A stretch of 64,000 bases of DNA from Flavobacterium ustbae (GTDB taxonomy: Bacteria; Bacteroidota; Bacteroidia; Flavobacteriales; Flavobacteriaceae), in assembly GCF_003946915.1 (NCBI RefSeq), contig NZ_RPOC01000005.1, forward strand, positions 225,703 to 289,702, read 5' to 3'. Each line of letters opens with the position of its first letter. Position 1 is the stretch's first letter. A model generated the notes under the pieces. The model made no database searches and had not been told where the DNA came from. It worked only from the letters and a program-made list of their open reading frames with translations. Positions 16,545-25,719 of this stretch are shown here, one piece after another. Both the position numbers and the translations under genes were made by a program.

Positions 16545-16569
16545 AGCCTGAGAATAATTTTCACAGGCT
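16545..16569 (-). terminator. Probable terminator downstream of the DUF1254 gene
   Basis: AGCCTG and CAGGCT form a 6-bp stem with a 13-base loop, with T residues after it on the minus strand. A separate 12-bp inverted repeat (16599-16610 with 16627-16638) lies just before it. The distance of about 200 bases from the stop codon makes the assignment to this gene less certain. Confidence 0.5.
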
Positions 16570-16772
16570 CTTTTTGGGTTCAGATCATTCATTTTCTCGA
16601 TAAAAATTGTTTCGAGTCCTGTTAGCACAATTTTTATCAAGGTATTTCAAATGAATAGCCACTTTTTTAGTGTGCTTACAATTTATATGACAACGTATCG
16701 CTTTTGATACCTTCGAACTTCGTTCTTGTCGAGTATCTAACGTTTTATAATGCAGAGGGACAAATTCAAATT

Positions 16773-18179
16773 TTATTGAACCTTCTCTGGTAAAGGTAAT
16801 TTCCAAGTACCATTAACGGCATTAGAATCTGGCCCATAAATTCTCATTACAAAATTGAAATCTTGATTTTTAGGAGTTGGAAGCCAATTACTCTCTTTAT
16901 CTTTTCCTGGAGAAGTTGCATATAAATAAATAATTAGGTCTCCGTTAGCTTCATATTTTAAACCTTTTGTGTTCTGGCCTATAGAATAGCGTTCTATCGG
17001 ATTTGGAACTAAAAATCGCTTAGGCAGATTATATAATGTTATACTCCAAAAATATTTTGCCTTTGGAAGCTGCTGTTTCGAAAATCGAAGTACATAATTA
17101 TTTTTTCCGTTTAATTGATTCTTATTATTGTCATCTTTAGTTCCGACATAAACAGCTTCTTCTTTTGTGTTTCCATAAAGCCCCATTGCAGCTGCTATAG
17201 CACGGTTTAGATAATTATTTTTAAGATATTCTCTTGTGCCAAATAAATTTCCTGCATCGGTAGTTTTACTTACACCGGCTTCAAGTTCTTGTTTTGCGTC
17301 TGCAATTCCTTTCTCAATAGCTTTGGCGGTTTCTTCATCTAATTTAGAACTGTCAAAAGGTACTCCTGGTACAATTCCGATCTTAGCAAACTGTGCTCTC
17401 AGTTCTTTTTCGCTACTATCCTCCTTTGTATATTGCAATAAGGCATTTAATACATTAATAAATTCTGGAGAGCTATAATCTGATTCATTCCAGACTGGGA
17501 GTGGCATATTATACTTTTTAACAGCTGGCGCTGCTTGGTTTGTATATTGATGCAATGGAATTAATTTATATTGATCCTGAATTTTTTTAAGATTAGGAAT
17601 ATCACTTGGACTATCCAATTCTGTACGTCCAAGTAGAAATATTAAGTTTGTTTCAGATTGCAGCACTTTATCAATTCCAGCAGGTTTTTCACCTTTCCAA
17701 TCTGGTCCTGCAATTAGATATTTTCCTCCATTATTGCCAGATACACGTGAACCTAAATACTCATAATTGAAAGTATACAGATCTATAAATTGCATTACAA
17801 AGTAACGGTTTCCTTCAATTTTTGGGATTTGAAGCACAAGCGGTTCATCTGAAACATCAAGAGCAGCCATTGAATACGGAGTATCATTATTTATTGTAAC
17901 AACCAAAGTATCCTTAGGCGTAGCACTAGCTGTTGAACTTTTAAATTTATTAAAACCTCCAACAAATGTTTTAGAATCTTTATTAACTGCATTGGCATAG
18001 ATGGTCTTATAGTTATAAAACATTGGATATCCGTATATCCAGGCCTGTTTTGCAATTGCAGTAATAGAGTCCGAAGAAATTGCTTTATTTCCCGTAGCTG
18101 TGCTATCTTTTGAAGGATCTTTTTTGCAAGCCGTCGCCGCTAAAAATAGAATGGATAGCAAATAAGTTATTTTTTTCAT
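16773..18179 (-). CDS. DUF1254/DUF1214 lipoprotein
   Basis: A 468-residue lipoprotein: the start MKKITYLLSILFLAATACKK has a lipobox ending at Cys18. Residues about 40-190 are DUF1254 (AKQAWIYGYPMFYNYKTIY, then NNDTPYSMAALDVSDEP and RYFVMQFIDLYTFNYEY); residues about 350-465 are DUF1214 (YFWSITLYNLPKRFLVPNP, then NWLPTPKNQDFNFVMRIYGP). The family is widespread and periplasmic or membrane-anchored, with no agreed biochemical function. It is monocistronic by layout, with gaps on both sides. Length and domain order are usual for the family. Confidence 0.85.
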   Translation of the reverse strand: MKKITYLLSILFLAATACKKDPSKDSTATGNKAISSDSITAIAKQAWIYGYPMFYNYKTIYANAVNKDSKTFVGGFNKFKSSTASATPKDTLVVTINNDTPYSMAALDVSDEPLVLQIPKIEGNRYFVMQFIDLYTFNYEYLGSRVSGNNGGKYLIAGPDWKGEKPAGIDKVLQSETNLIFLLGRTELDSPSDIPNLKKIQDQYKLIPLHQYTNQAAPAVKKYNMPLPVWNESDYSSPEFINVLNALLQYTKEDSSEKELRAQFAKIGIVPGVPFDSSKLDEETAKAIEKGIADAKQELEAGVSKTTDAGNLFGTREYLKNNYLNRAIAAAMGLYGNTKEEAVYVGTKDDNNKNQLNGKNNYVLRFSKQQLPKAKYFWSITLYNLPKRFLVPNPIERYSIGQNTKGLKYEANGDLIIYLYATSPGKDKESNWLPTPKNQDFNFVMRIYGPDSNAVNGTWKLPLPEKVQ

Positions 18180-18383
18180 AATCTAAAAGAATTTGTACAC
18201 TCAAATTTAGATTTTAAAAAAAGACTTTAATTTATCAAATGATAAAAATTGGTTGCAAATTATAATTTGAAACCAATTTCTATCATTTAAGGCTAACAAA
18301 AAGCATCTCATATAAATAAAATCTTTATTGCAATAGCGGAAAAGATCTAATAAAAATTCTAATGAATTGTGATGTTTCTATAA

Positions 18384-18423
18384 AAAACCCGCCTTTATAA
18401 CTTTAAAAAAGCGGGCGGGTTTT
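18384..18423 (-). terminator. Intrinsic terminator, GC-rich stem
   Basis: AAAACCCGCC pairs with GGCGGGTTTT over 10 bp around a 20-base loop, with A and T runs at both ends. It lies about 340 bases after the stop of the minus-strand phosphatase gene, beyond an inverted-repeat element, and is likely the final stop for that operon. Confidence 0.7.
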
Positions 18424-18520
18424 AGGAACATTGGGGGCTGTTCTTTAAATTTTAGAATTATATTTCAGACACAATTTTTACTAATGTCCATTTTATTCCC
18501 AGCGGATTTTTGATGATTTT

Positions 18521-18664
18521 ATTTAACACATAGAAACATAGATTTTTTAGTCTCAGTTAAAGGATATCAAAAAGAAACTCGTTTCTTAACACATAGCTAT
18601 GCGTTTTAATAGTAAGTGAAACGCCTTCTTAGCTATCCAAAACCTATGTTTCTATGTGTTAAAT
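18521..18664. repeat. 144-bp palindromic element with 21-bp perfect arms
   Basis: The left arm ATTTAACACATAGAAACATAG (18521-18541) is exactly complementary to the right arm at 18644-18664. Between them are further shorter matches (TTAACACATAGCTATGCG near 18587). There is no ORF inside. It resembles a non-autonomous or REP-like interspersed element inserted between the phosphatase gene and its terminator. Copies elsewhere in the genome cannot be judged from this window. Confidence 0.75.
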
Positions 18665-18760
18665 TCTTTTAACACAGATTTAATGTTTTTTAAAGTTTTG
18701 AGAAAAATCATTTTAATGCTTTTAATCTGTAGCAAAAACTACTTATACGTTTTCCTTCAA

Positions 18761-20551
18761 TTATTTTAAAATTGAAAGTATTTTATGAAACACTTCATTA
18801 TTTTCATAAACTCCTTGAAAATCTTGTGAATGCGGGCCATAAGCAAAAATTGGAACCATCGTTGCAGTATGATCATTGGTTATAAAATCTCCTTCTATTT
18901 CATGCTTTTTCACATTTCCCTGCGGAATACCAAATCCTGATGTTTCATGATCGGCTGTTACAATAACTAATGTTCCTTCATTTTGGTCTGCAAACATTAA
19001 TGCTTGTGCGATCGCAGTATCAAAATCTATTGTTTCGGCAACAATTCCAGCAGCATTGTTAACGTGCCCAAAACTGTCAATCTGCGCACCTTCAACCATT
19101 AGGAAAAAAGGTTTTTTCTTCTTGCCTAAAAATTCCAAACTGTATTTTGTTGCATCTGCCAATAATTCGCCTCTTCCTTCTAAAACTGATGGAACTCTGC
19201 CCTGAGAAATAAAAACACCAACAGCATCACTATTTTCTGTTTGCATGTCTTTAACCGAATTCAATATTTTAAATTTAGAATTTACTGTAGTATTTTTAAA
19301 TTCATTGGCTCCTCCAGCCACAAACAGGTTCAGTTTACTTTTTAATAAATCTTCTGAAATTCCTTTTGCATCAGATCTTTCTTCTCTGTGCGCATAAAAA
19401 GAAGCTGGCGTTGCGCCGGTAATTTCGTCTGTAGAAATTACGCCGGTTGAGAAATTTCTTTTTTGCAAAATTTCTGAAATATTTGGAATTGGTTTTCTCA
19501 AACTATCAGTTCCAATTGCTCTGTTATTGGTTTTCTGACCTGTAGCCAATGCGGTTCCAGCAGCTGCAGAATCGGTTGTAAAATCATCTGCTGATTGAGT
19601 TTTTATAAAACCAATACTCTTTAATTGCGTTAAAGACAAAGTTCCGTTATTGGCTAAAACTGCAGATGAAATTTGCGATAATCCATTTCCGTCTCCAATT
19701 AAAAGAATGACATTTTTTACAGGCAGATTTTTTTGATCTGTTTTATAAGTCGGAATATAAACTTTTGACGAAGTAGTAGCTGTTACAAATCTTTTAGGGA
19801 AAGATTCCAGATATTGAACGCAATTATAAGGTTTGTCGGTGTTTATAATAGCTACGCCTAAATTTAAAAAAGCTTTCCAGGCACTTTTTGTATCTGGACA
19901 GCCCCAAAATCGGAATGGTTTATTTAATGCTTTTCCTTTTGCAACAACACCGCTTACTCGATTATAATCATCATGTGTCAATCTTCCCAATCCGTTCCAA
20001 ACAGAATATTTTTTGAAATCTACACTGATCATCGCAACTTTTTCCCAATTTTCTTTAGAAATGGTTTTATCTATTTCTTGGAAATCAAAGAAAATAAAAC
20101 TCGGATATTTTATATATGTTGAAGCGTCTGGCCTATTTCCAGATATTATGATTTTAACATCATTATTATTGCTTATACTTTCATATTTTTTTAGAATCGA
20201 AATAAGCTTATTAAGAGTTGGTTCAGCTTCAGTCTTTATATCTATTAATAAAAATAATTGGTTTGCTTTTTTATAATTCATTTTTAAAGCCGTTTCTAAA
20301 GGCTTTAAATACAACTCTTCTAAAGTTCTAGAAGTACTAATGTTTTCTTTATTATGAGCGACATATAAATTATTGTCTTTCAAAAAAATATCGGCTTCGA
20401 TAGATGTTGCTCCATTAGAATAGGCATCCCAAAAAGGAATAGTGTTATTGTAATCATTATGCGAATGCACTTTGACTGGATTCTGAGCGTGCAAATGAAT
20501 TTCCACAAAAAAAGAGAAAAACAAAAGACTGAATATAAATGATGATTTCAT
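18761..20551 (-). CDS. Glycerophosphodiesterase-like / alkaline phosphatase fusion
   Basis: A 596-residue secreted protein with a signal peptide (to about residue 22). Residues about 25-265 look like a GDPD/PI-PLC-type phosphodiesterase (VHSHNDYNNTIPFWDAYSNG, then SIEADIFLKDNNLYVAHNK). From about 275 on it is an alkaline phosphatase: NVILLIGDGNGLSQ, the nucleophile Ser near 326 in TTDSAAAGTALATG, and the metal ligands in EGAQIDSFGH and TADHETSGFG. The two activities could act in sequence, cleaving a phosphodiester and then freeing phosphate. It is on the same strand as a SusC/SusD pair 260 bases upstream, with a terminator between them, so it may be partly co-transcribed with them or independently controlled. 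Confidence 0.85.
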   Translation of the reverse strand: MKSSFIFSLLFFSFFVEIHLHAQNPVKVHSHNDYNNTIPFWDAYSNGATSIEADIFLKDNNLYVAHNKENISTSRTLEELYLKPLETALKMNYKKANQLFLLIDIKTEAEPTLNKLISILKKYESISNNNDVKIIISGNRPDASTYIKYPSFIFFDFQEIDKTISKENWEKVAMISVDFKKYSVWNGLGRLTHDDYNRVSGVVAKGKALNKPFRFWGCPDTKSAWKAFLNLGVAIINTDKPYNCVQYLESFPKRFVTATTSSKVYIPTYKTDQKNLPVKNVILLIGDGNGLSQISSAVLANNGTLSLTQLKSIGFIKTQSADDFTTDSAAAGTALATGQKTNNRAIGTDSLRKPIPNISEILQKRNFSTGVISTDEITGATPASFYAHREERSDAKGISEDLLKSKLNLFVAGGANEFKNTTVNSKFKILNSVKDMQTENSDAVGVFISQGRVPSVLEGRGELLADATKYSLEFLGKKKKPFFLMVEGAQIDSFGHVNNAAGIVAETIDFDTAIAQALMFADQNEGTLVIVTADHETSGFGIPQGNVKKHEIEGDFITNDHTATMVPIFAYGPHSQDFQGVYENNEVFHKILSILK

Positions 20552-20691
20552 TTTAGAATTTATTACTGAATTTTAGAAAAAAAGAGTAGGTTTTGGGGGC
20601 AAAAAAGGGAGGAGTATCGAGCTGCTATGGCAGACCGTAATTCGAAAAATGCAAAAAGCTTTTTGGGATCAAGCCTTTGTAATGTATAATA

Positions 20692-20721
20692 AAAACAGGG
20701 CTTTTTTATCAGCCCTGTTTT
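20692..20721 (-). terminator. Intrinsic terminator after the first susD-type gene
   Basis: AAAACAGGGCT and AGCCCTGTTTT form a perfect 11-bp stem around an 8-base loop, followed by T residues on the minus strand, about 90 bases after the SusD stop. A weaker GGCTGCC/GGCAGTC hairpin lies just before it (about 20740-20780). Confidence 0.8.
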
Positions 20722-20811
20722 AACAACTAACACAAAAAAGACTGCCAATTTTTATTTGGTACAGTATTAAACGGCAGCCTTTTAATTCAATATAAAAAAA
20801 ACAAACTTAAA

Positions 20812-22554
20812 CTAGTATCCTTTATTCTGTACTAAATAGCCAGGAGTATTAGACGCTCCATCAATTGCTACTTGCGGAATTGGGAACAATCTCTTATTTA
20901 CATCTGTATCCGATTTCTCTGTCCATTTATCTTCAAAATGGCTGAAACGAATCTGAGTATTTCTTCTTAAACCTTCCCAGTAAAATTCGAAACCGTATTC
21001 TCTATACAAAATATCTAAGTTGATTGCCGGAAGCGCCGCTGGAATTGGAGCACGAGCTGTTCTTGAAGTTCTTACTGTATTCATGTCTGCTAATGCACCT
21101 CCGTTATCACCTTTTCTTAATTTAGCTTCGGCACGCATCATATAAATTTCAGCATATCTTAAAAGAACCATATCTACACTACTGTAATTATTTCCGTCTG
21201 GAGAAGTATGGCTAAATTGGTATTTAGAAACTCTATATCCAGAATAGTGCATACTACCTTCTTTAGTAAAATCAACTTTCTCTGTCAAGTTTACATAACC
21301 TACATTTTTATCTGGTCCGTTACCTTTAATTTGTTTAACTGGATAAATTCTATAACCGTTATCACATTTGTAGAAAGCTCCGTTTGCATCTTTTCTTGCT
21401 GCCCACGGAATACCTCTCATAATTCCTCTGTCAATTTCAAATTCTTCTGCGTTTACACAATAGTAATGATTCTCATCATTTAGCGGTGAAAGTCCAGTAA
21501 GGTCTTTCAAATTAGCTGGAACTTTTGCATTGTTTTTATAGAATCTTGAATCAGCATCTGCTGGATCTACATTTCCATAAGCACTTACCCATGTTTGGTA
21601 AAAATCAGATGTAATTGCTGGACCGTCAGTTCCATCGGCATTGATAGATTCTGGTCTTGGAAACATTGATCCTGGAATTGACCAGTATGCCCAACGGTTG
21701 TGTTCGTCTTTTAAAACACCACGCTGATCCATTGCAAAAATTACTTCTTTATTCGAATTGTTATCATCATCAAATAAATCAAAATATTCTGGAGATAAAC
21801 TGTATTTACCTGAGTTAATAATGTTATCTGTATATTTAATAACCTTGTCCATATCTGCTGCTGTAAACTGAGGTGTTCCGTAAGGATCACGATAAACAGC
21901 TGCATTAAGATTCAATCTCGCCAAAAGTCCCCAAACTGCACCTTGAGTCATTCTTCCTGGACCTTTAGTATTGTTGATAACATCGGCTACTGACAATAAT
22001 TCTTCTTCTATATAAGTAACAGCATCTTGTCCGCGAAGAATTTCTGATGTAGTAGAAGAAGATTCTTTTTTAAACACCAATCCCCAGCTGTCTAATGTCA
22101 TCATATTTAAATAAGCTCTAAGGGCTTTCATCTCGTAAAGTGCTCCTTGTGCTTCTGTATTTCCGTCTTCTGCAAGCGGAGTCAATACTTCAATAGCTGA
22201 TAATGTTCTTGAAATATTTTTAGTCAGCTCATTCCAAGTACTTGTCACCAAGTCATTTGTAGGTGTAGTAGTATGTGCATGCACTGCTAAATATTTACCT
22301 CCATCGTACCAGTCTGTACCTCCTCTGTAAGGTAAGATACCTTCGTCACTTGCAATTAACTGTAATCCAAAATTGTTTGTATGTATCCAAGTTGCTTTTA
22401 GCTGACCATAAGCTGGTGCAATTGCCCCACTGATAGCCTCTGCCTGTCCTGCACCGTCTAGGGATTCGTCCAGTACGTTTTCTTCTAAATCTGTACAGCT
22501 CCAGGTAAATAATAAACCTAATGCAAGAGCTGCCACTATTATTTTATTTTTCAT
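20812..22554 (-). CDS. SusD/RagB-type outer-membrane lipoprotein
   Basis: A 580-residue lipoprotein; the signal ends at the lipobox Cys20 (LGLLFTWSCTDLEE). SusD hallmarks are EMKALRAYLNMMTLDSWG in the N-terminal helical region, LLRYAEIYMMRAEAKLRKG near the C-terminus and YREYGFEFYWEGLRRNTQIR at the end. SusD proteins cap the SusC transporter and bind the incoming ligand at the cell surface. It follows its SusC partner by 16 bases. The ligand is not clear: the locus contains no glycoside hydrolase, only a phosphodiesterase-phosphatase, so a phosphate-bearing substrate is possible (inference). Confidence 0.92.
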   Translation of the reverse strand: MKNKIIVAALALGLLFTWSCTDLEENVLDESLDGAGQAEAISGAIAPAYGQLKATWIHTNNFGLQLIASDEGILPYRGGTDWYDGGKYLAVHAHTTTPTNDLVTSTWNELTKNISRTLSAIEVLTPLAEDGNTEAQGALYEMKALRAYLNMMTLDSWGLVFKKESSSTTSEILRGQDAVTYIEEELLSVADVINNTKGPGRMTQGAVWGLLARLNLNAAVYRDPYGTPQFTAADMDKVIKYTDNIINSGKYSLSPEYFDLFDDDNNSNKEVIFAMDQRGVLKDEHNRWAYWSIPGSMFPRPESINADGTDGPAITSDFYQTWVSAYGNVDPADADSRFYKNNAKVPANLKDLTGLSPLNDENHYYCVNAEEFEIDRGIMRGIPWAARKDANGAFYKCDNGYRIYPVKQIKGNGPDKNVGYVNLTEKVDFTKEGSMHYSGYRVSKYQFSHTSPDGNNYSSVDMVLLRYAEIYMMRAEAKLRKGDNGGALADMNTVRTSRTARAPIPAALPAINLDILYREYGFEFYWEGLRRNTQIRFSHFEDKWTEKSDTDVNKRLFPIPQVAIDGASNTPGYLVQNKGY

Positions 22555-22570
22555 GTTTTGTTCTTTTTTA

Positions 22571-25540
22571 TTAAAATGCTACGTTTAAGCCAAATACGAT
22601 AGTTCTGCTTCTTGGGTAACTGAAATAATCAATACCAAAAGACTGAATATCACCAACTGAAGTTCCTGTGTTAATCTCAGGATCAAAGCCACTGTAGCTT
22701 GTAATTACAAATAAGTTTTGTCCTGTAATAGAAAGACGGATATTGTCCATTACGTTATCCAATCCAATCGATTTTGGACTTAAGTTATATCCTAAAGTCG
22801 CATTGTTTAATCTTAAGAAACTACCGTCTTCTAAATATCTGGTAGAAACTGTATTAGAATTTGTAGAAGCTTCGTTTAAATATTGTGTAGCTCTGTCTGT
22901 CGTATTAAATGAATTGGCTAAACTTCCTCTGTTGAATGATGTCATTGCCACGTGGTTGTAAATTTTATTTCCTTGTGCTCCGTTGAAATTAAAGCCTAAA
23001 TCCAAGTTTTTATATTTAAAATTCAAGTAGAATGCATAGATATAATCTGGTAATGCACTTCCTGCAACAATACGGTCATCGTCAAGAATCTGTCCGTCTC
23101 CATTTGTATCTGCAAATTGGTTTAATCCGTCTGGACCAATTCCTGTAAAGTCAAGCATGTAGAAAGAACCGATTGGCTGCCCATTAAGTACACCATTAAT
23201 TGTAGCTCCAGACTGTCCGCCTCCTTGCGCTCCACCTGTAGTCAATATTTTATAAGGAGAGTTTTCTACTTTATTATTAGTGAACGAAATGTTTCCACCA
23301 ATACTGTACGAGAAATCTTTAGCTTTATCACTGCTGTAATCTAACGCTACCTCAATACCATTGTTTTTGATCTGCATATTTGGAATATTTGTCCAATATT
23401 TAGATGTTGGCTGAATAGGATCTGTAGGCGCTACTTCAAGTAAAATATTTTCAGACACTTTGTTGAAATAATCTACTGTTCCAGATAATCTGTTGTTGAA
23501 CAAACTGAAATCTAAACCTATGTTAGCCTGTGTTGAAACTTCCCATTGGATGTTAGGATTAGCCAAACGTGTATAGATTGAACCATAAGGATATCCTGCC
23601 AAGTCTGTAGCCGATGGATCTAACGGATACGTGTCGCTTCCTGTATTACTTTCTGTATAACTTGCTTTTGTAATTTTTGAAGGAATCTCCTGAGAACCTG
23701 TTTGTCCCCAACTCGCTCTAAGTTTTAGATTGTTTAATGTTTCAGATTCTTTTAAGAAATCTTCTTTAGTAATATTCCAACCTAATGCAACAGATGGGAA
23801 ATATCCGTATCTATTGTTTTTACCAAATTTAGAAGAACCGTCGGCACGCATTGTTGCTGTAAGCAAGTATTTATTATCGTATCCGTAGTTTAATCTTCCA
23901 AAGAAAGACTGAAGCTCATTTTCTACTGCAGATGATGACTGAGTTGTACGCTCACTTGCTGTTTCAATCTGATTTTTTGGCTCTACACCATTATCAGGGA
24001 AACCAGATAAATTATAACTTTTCTGATATACTTGTATTTTCTGATACGACTGACCTGCTAAAACCGTGAAATTATGAGCATTCTTATCGAAAGTATACGT
24101 TAAAGTATTCTCATACAAAACGTTATTATTATTTGTAATTACGTTATTTAAAGACCCTAAAGTAGTATTAGTTGCAGACGAATAAGGTAAAACTTGAATA
24201 TCTCTCTCAGACATTGAATAATCTACTCCAAGATTAAATTTGTACGTTAATCCTTTTATGAATTCGTAAGATGGAGCAATATTAGCCAAAATACGATTGT
24301 TGTTTGTTTCATCAGAGTAAATTCTCTCACTGATTAAAGGATTTAAAACATCATTACTTAAGTTAACATTTGGTTCTCCGTTAACATATAATGCATCTGT
24401 AGGGTTCATTGTTAGCATGTTACCTACTACAGTTCTTGCATCTGGTCTTGAGTTTTCAAATTTAGTTGCTGTTAAATTAAACGCAACATTAAATTTATCG
24501 TTTAATGCTTTTTGAGTTAGATTTAAACGTCCAGAATAACGTTTTAAATTACTGTTTCTTAAAACACCTTCCTGATTGTCTCCACCAACAGAAGCAGAAT
24601 AAGTAGATTTATCTGTTCCACCACTCATCGAGAAGTTAACGTTTTGAGAAACACCTGTTCTAGTCAATTCATCTTGCCAGTCTGTGTTGGCACCGCCATC
24701 TTGTAAATTTCCATTTACAGCCACAACTTGTCTTCTAAATTCATCTGCACTAAAAACATCTACTTTATTAGCTAAAGAAGAATATCCAGTAGTTACATTA
24801 AGATTCATTTGAGTTCTGCCGCTTTTTCCTTTTTTAGTAGTAATTACAACTACTCCGTTTGCTGCTCTAGAACCGTAAATTGCAGATGCAGATGCATCTT
24901 TAAGCACTTCAATACTTTCTATATCCTGAGGGTTGATAAAGTTTAATGGGTTTGAGGCAACACCATTATTAGTATTATCTAAAGCAAAACCATCAACTAC
25001 ATACAGAGGAGTAGTTCCAGAACGTAAACTTCCAACTCCACGAATAATAATATCTTGATTTGCTCCAGGCTCACCACTTGCGGCAACAACGTTAACTCCG
25101 GCAACTTTACCTTGAATTAACTGTCCTGCATTAGCAACAACTCCTTTATTAAAATTTTCAGCTTTTACAGAACCAATTGCTCCTGTAACATCAGATCTCT
25201 TTTGAGAACCGTAACCTACAACTACTACTTCGTTAAGAGTACTTACCTCTTCGGCCAATGAAACAGTCAAATTTTGAGCTCCAGAAAAAGAAACCTCTTT
25301 TCTTTGAAATCCTACATAGGAAAAAACTAAAACACCTGAATTTTGCTGTGATTTAATTACAAATTTCCCATCAAAATCTGTTGTCACAGCTCCTCTTGGT
25401 TCTCCCTTAATAAATACAGAGACTCCAGGAACTGGTACTTTTTCAACATCAGAAACTACAGCTCCCGATACATTTACTTGTGCATAGGAATATGACATAC
25501 ATCCTAAAACAAGAATTAAAAATGCATAAATTTTTTTCAT
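22571..25540 (-). CDS. SusC/RagA-type TonB-dependent transporter
   Basis: A 989-residue outer-membrane transporter. It has a signal peptide (to QVNVSGAV), a carboxypeptidase-like N-terminal domain (VPVPGVSVFIKGEPRGAVT), the TonB-box region NEVVVVGYGSQKRSDVTGA, a plug domain (ASASAIYGSRAANGVVVITT) and a long beta-barrel ending in IVFGLNVAF with the terminal Phe needed for membrane insertion. It would import the ligand captured by the adjacent SusD. A promoter motif lies 24-31 bases before its start. The regulator encoded just upstream on the same strand probably controls it. Confidence 0.93.
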   Translation of the reverse strand: MKKIYAFLILVLGCMSYSYAQVNVSGAVVSDVEKVPVPGVSVFIKGEPRGAVTTDFDGKFVIKSQQNSGVLVFSYVGFQRKEVSFSGAQNLTVSLAEEVSTLNEVVVVGYGSQKRSDVTGAIGSVKAENFNKGVVANAGQLIQGKVAGVNVVAASGEPGANQDIIIRGVGSLRSGTTPLYVVDGFALDNTNNGVASNPLNFINPQDIESIEVLKDASASAIYGSRAANGVVVITTKKGKSGRTQMNLNVTTGYSSLANKVDVFSADEFRRQVVAVNGNLQDGGANTDWQDELTRTGVSQNVNFSMSGGTDKSTYSASVGGDNQEGVLRNSNLKRYSGRLNLTQKALNDKFNVAFNLTATKFENSRPDARTVVGNMLTMNPTDALYVNGEPNVNLSNDVLNPLISERIYSDETNNNRILANIAPSYEFIKGLTYKFNLGVDYSMSERDIQVLPYSSATNTTLGSLNNVITNNNNVLYENTLTYTFDKNAHNFTVLAGQSYQKIQVYQKSYNLSGFPDNGVEPKNQIETASERTTQSSSAVENELQSFFGRLNYGYDNKYLLTATMRADGSSKFGKNNRYGYFPSVALGWNITKEDFLKESETLNNLKLRASWGQTGSQEIPSKITKASYTESNTGSDTYPLDPSATDLAGYPYGSIYTRLANPNIQWEVSTQANIGLDFSLFNNRLSGTVDYFNKVSENILLEVAPTDPIQPTSKYWTNIPNMQIKNNGIEVALDYSSDKAKDFSYSIGGNISFTNNKVENSPYKILTTGGAQGGGQSGATINGVLNGQPIGSFYMLDFTGIGPDGLNQFADTNGDGQILDDDRIVAGSALPDYIYAFYLNFKYKNLDLGFNFNGAQGNKIYNHVAMTSFNRGSLANSFNTTDRATQYLNEASTNSNTVSTRYLEDGSFLRLNNATLGYNLSPKSIGLDNVMDNIRLSITGQNLFVITSYSGFDPEINTGTSVGDIQSFGIDYFSYPRSRTIVFGLNVAF

Positions 25541-25563
25541 TTAAAATACTTTTTTTGTTTTGC

Positions 25564-25590
25564 CAAAAGTATCTTAACGATCCCTCCAAA
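25564..25590 (-). promoter_or_regulatory. Candidate promoter of the first susC-type gene
   Basis: On the minus strand TACTTTTG (25564-25571, matching TAnnTTTG) is preceded by TTTG at 25587-25590 with a 15-base gap. Transcription would start about 20 bases before the ATG. The -33 box overlaps an ATCCTCC/GGAGGGAT hairpin that could be an operator or an upstream terminator. Confidence 0.5.
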
Positions 25591-25719
25591 AGGAGGATTT
25601 TTGTTTTTCAAAAGAGGACTTTTAATTCAATTTAGGATAGAATTAACATCAAAAAAGGGGTGTTTTTGTTCATTAACTTTGCCCTAACTTTCTATAAATA
25701 CAGTGCTAACAAAAAAAAA

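Noticed and set aside
16585..16806. 73-residue minus-strand ORF at the 3' end of the DUF1254 gene
   Set aside because: It overlaps the end of the lipoprotein gene in another frame and has no family pattern; the hairpin-forming repeats inside suggest untranslated DNA.
20563..20748. 61-residue minus-strand ORF between the phosphatase and SusD genes
   Set aside because: It runs through the susD terminator hairpin and has no start context or homology pattern.
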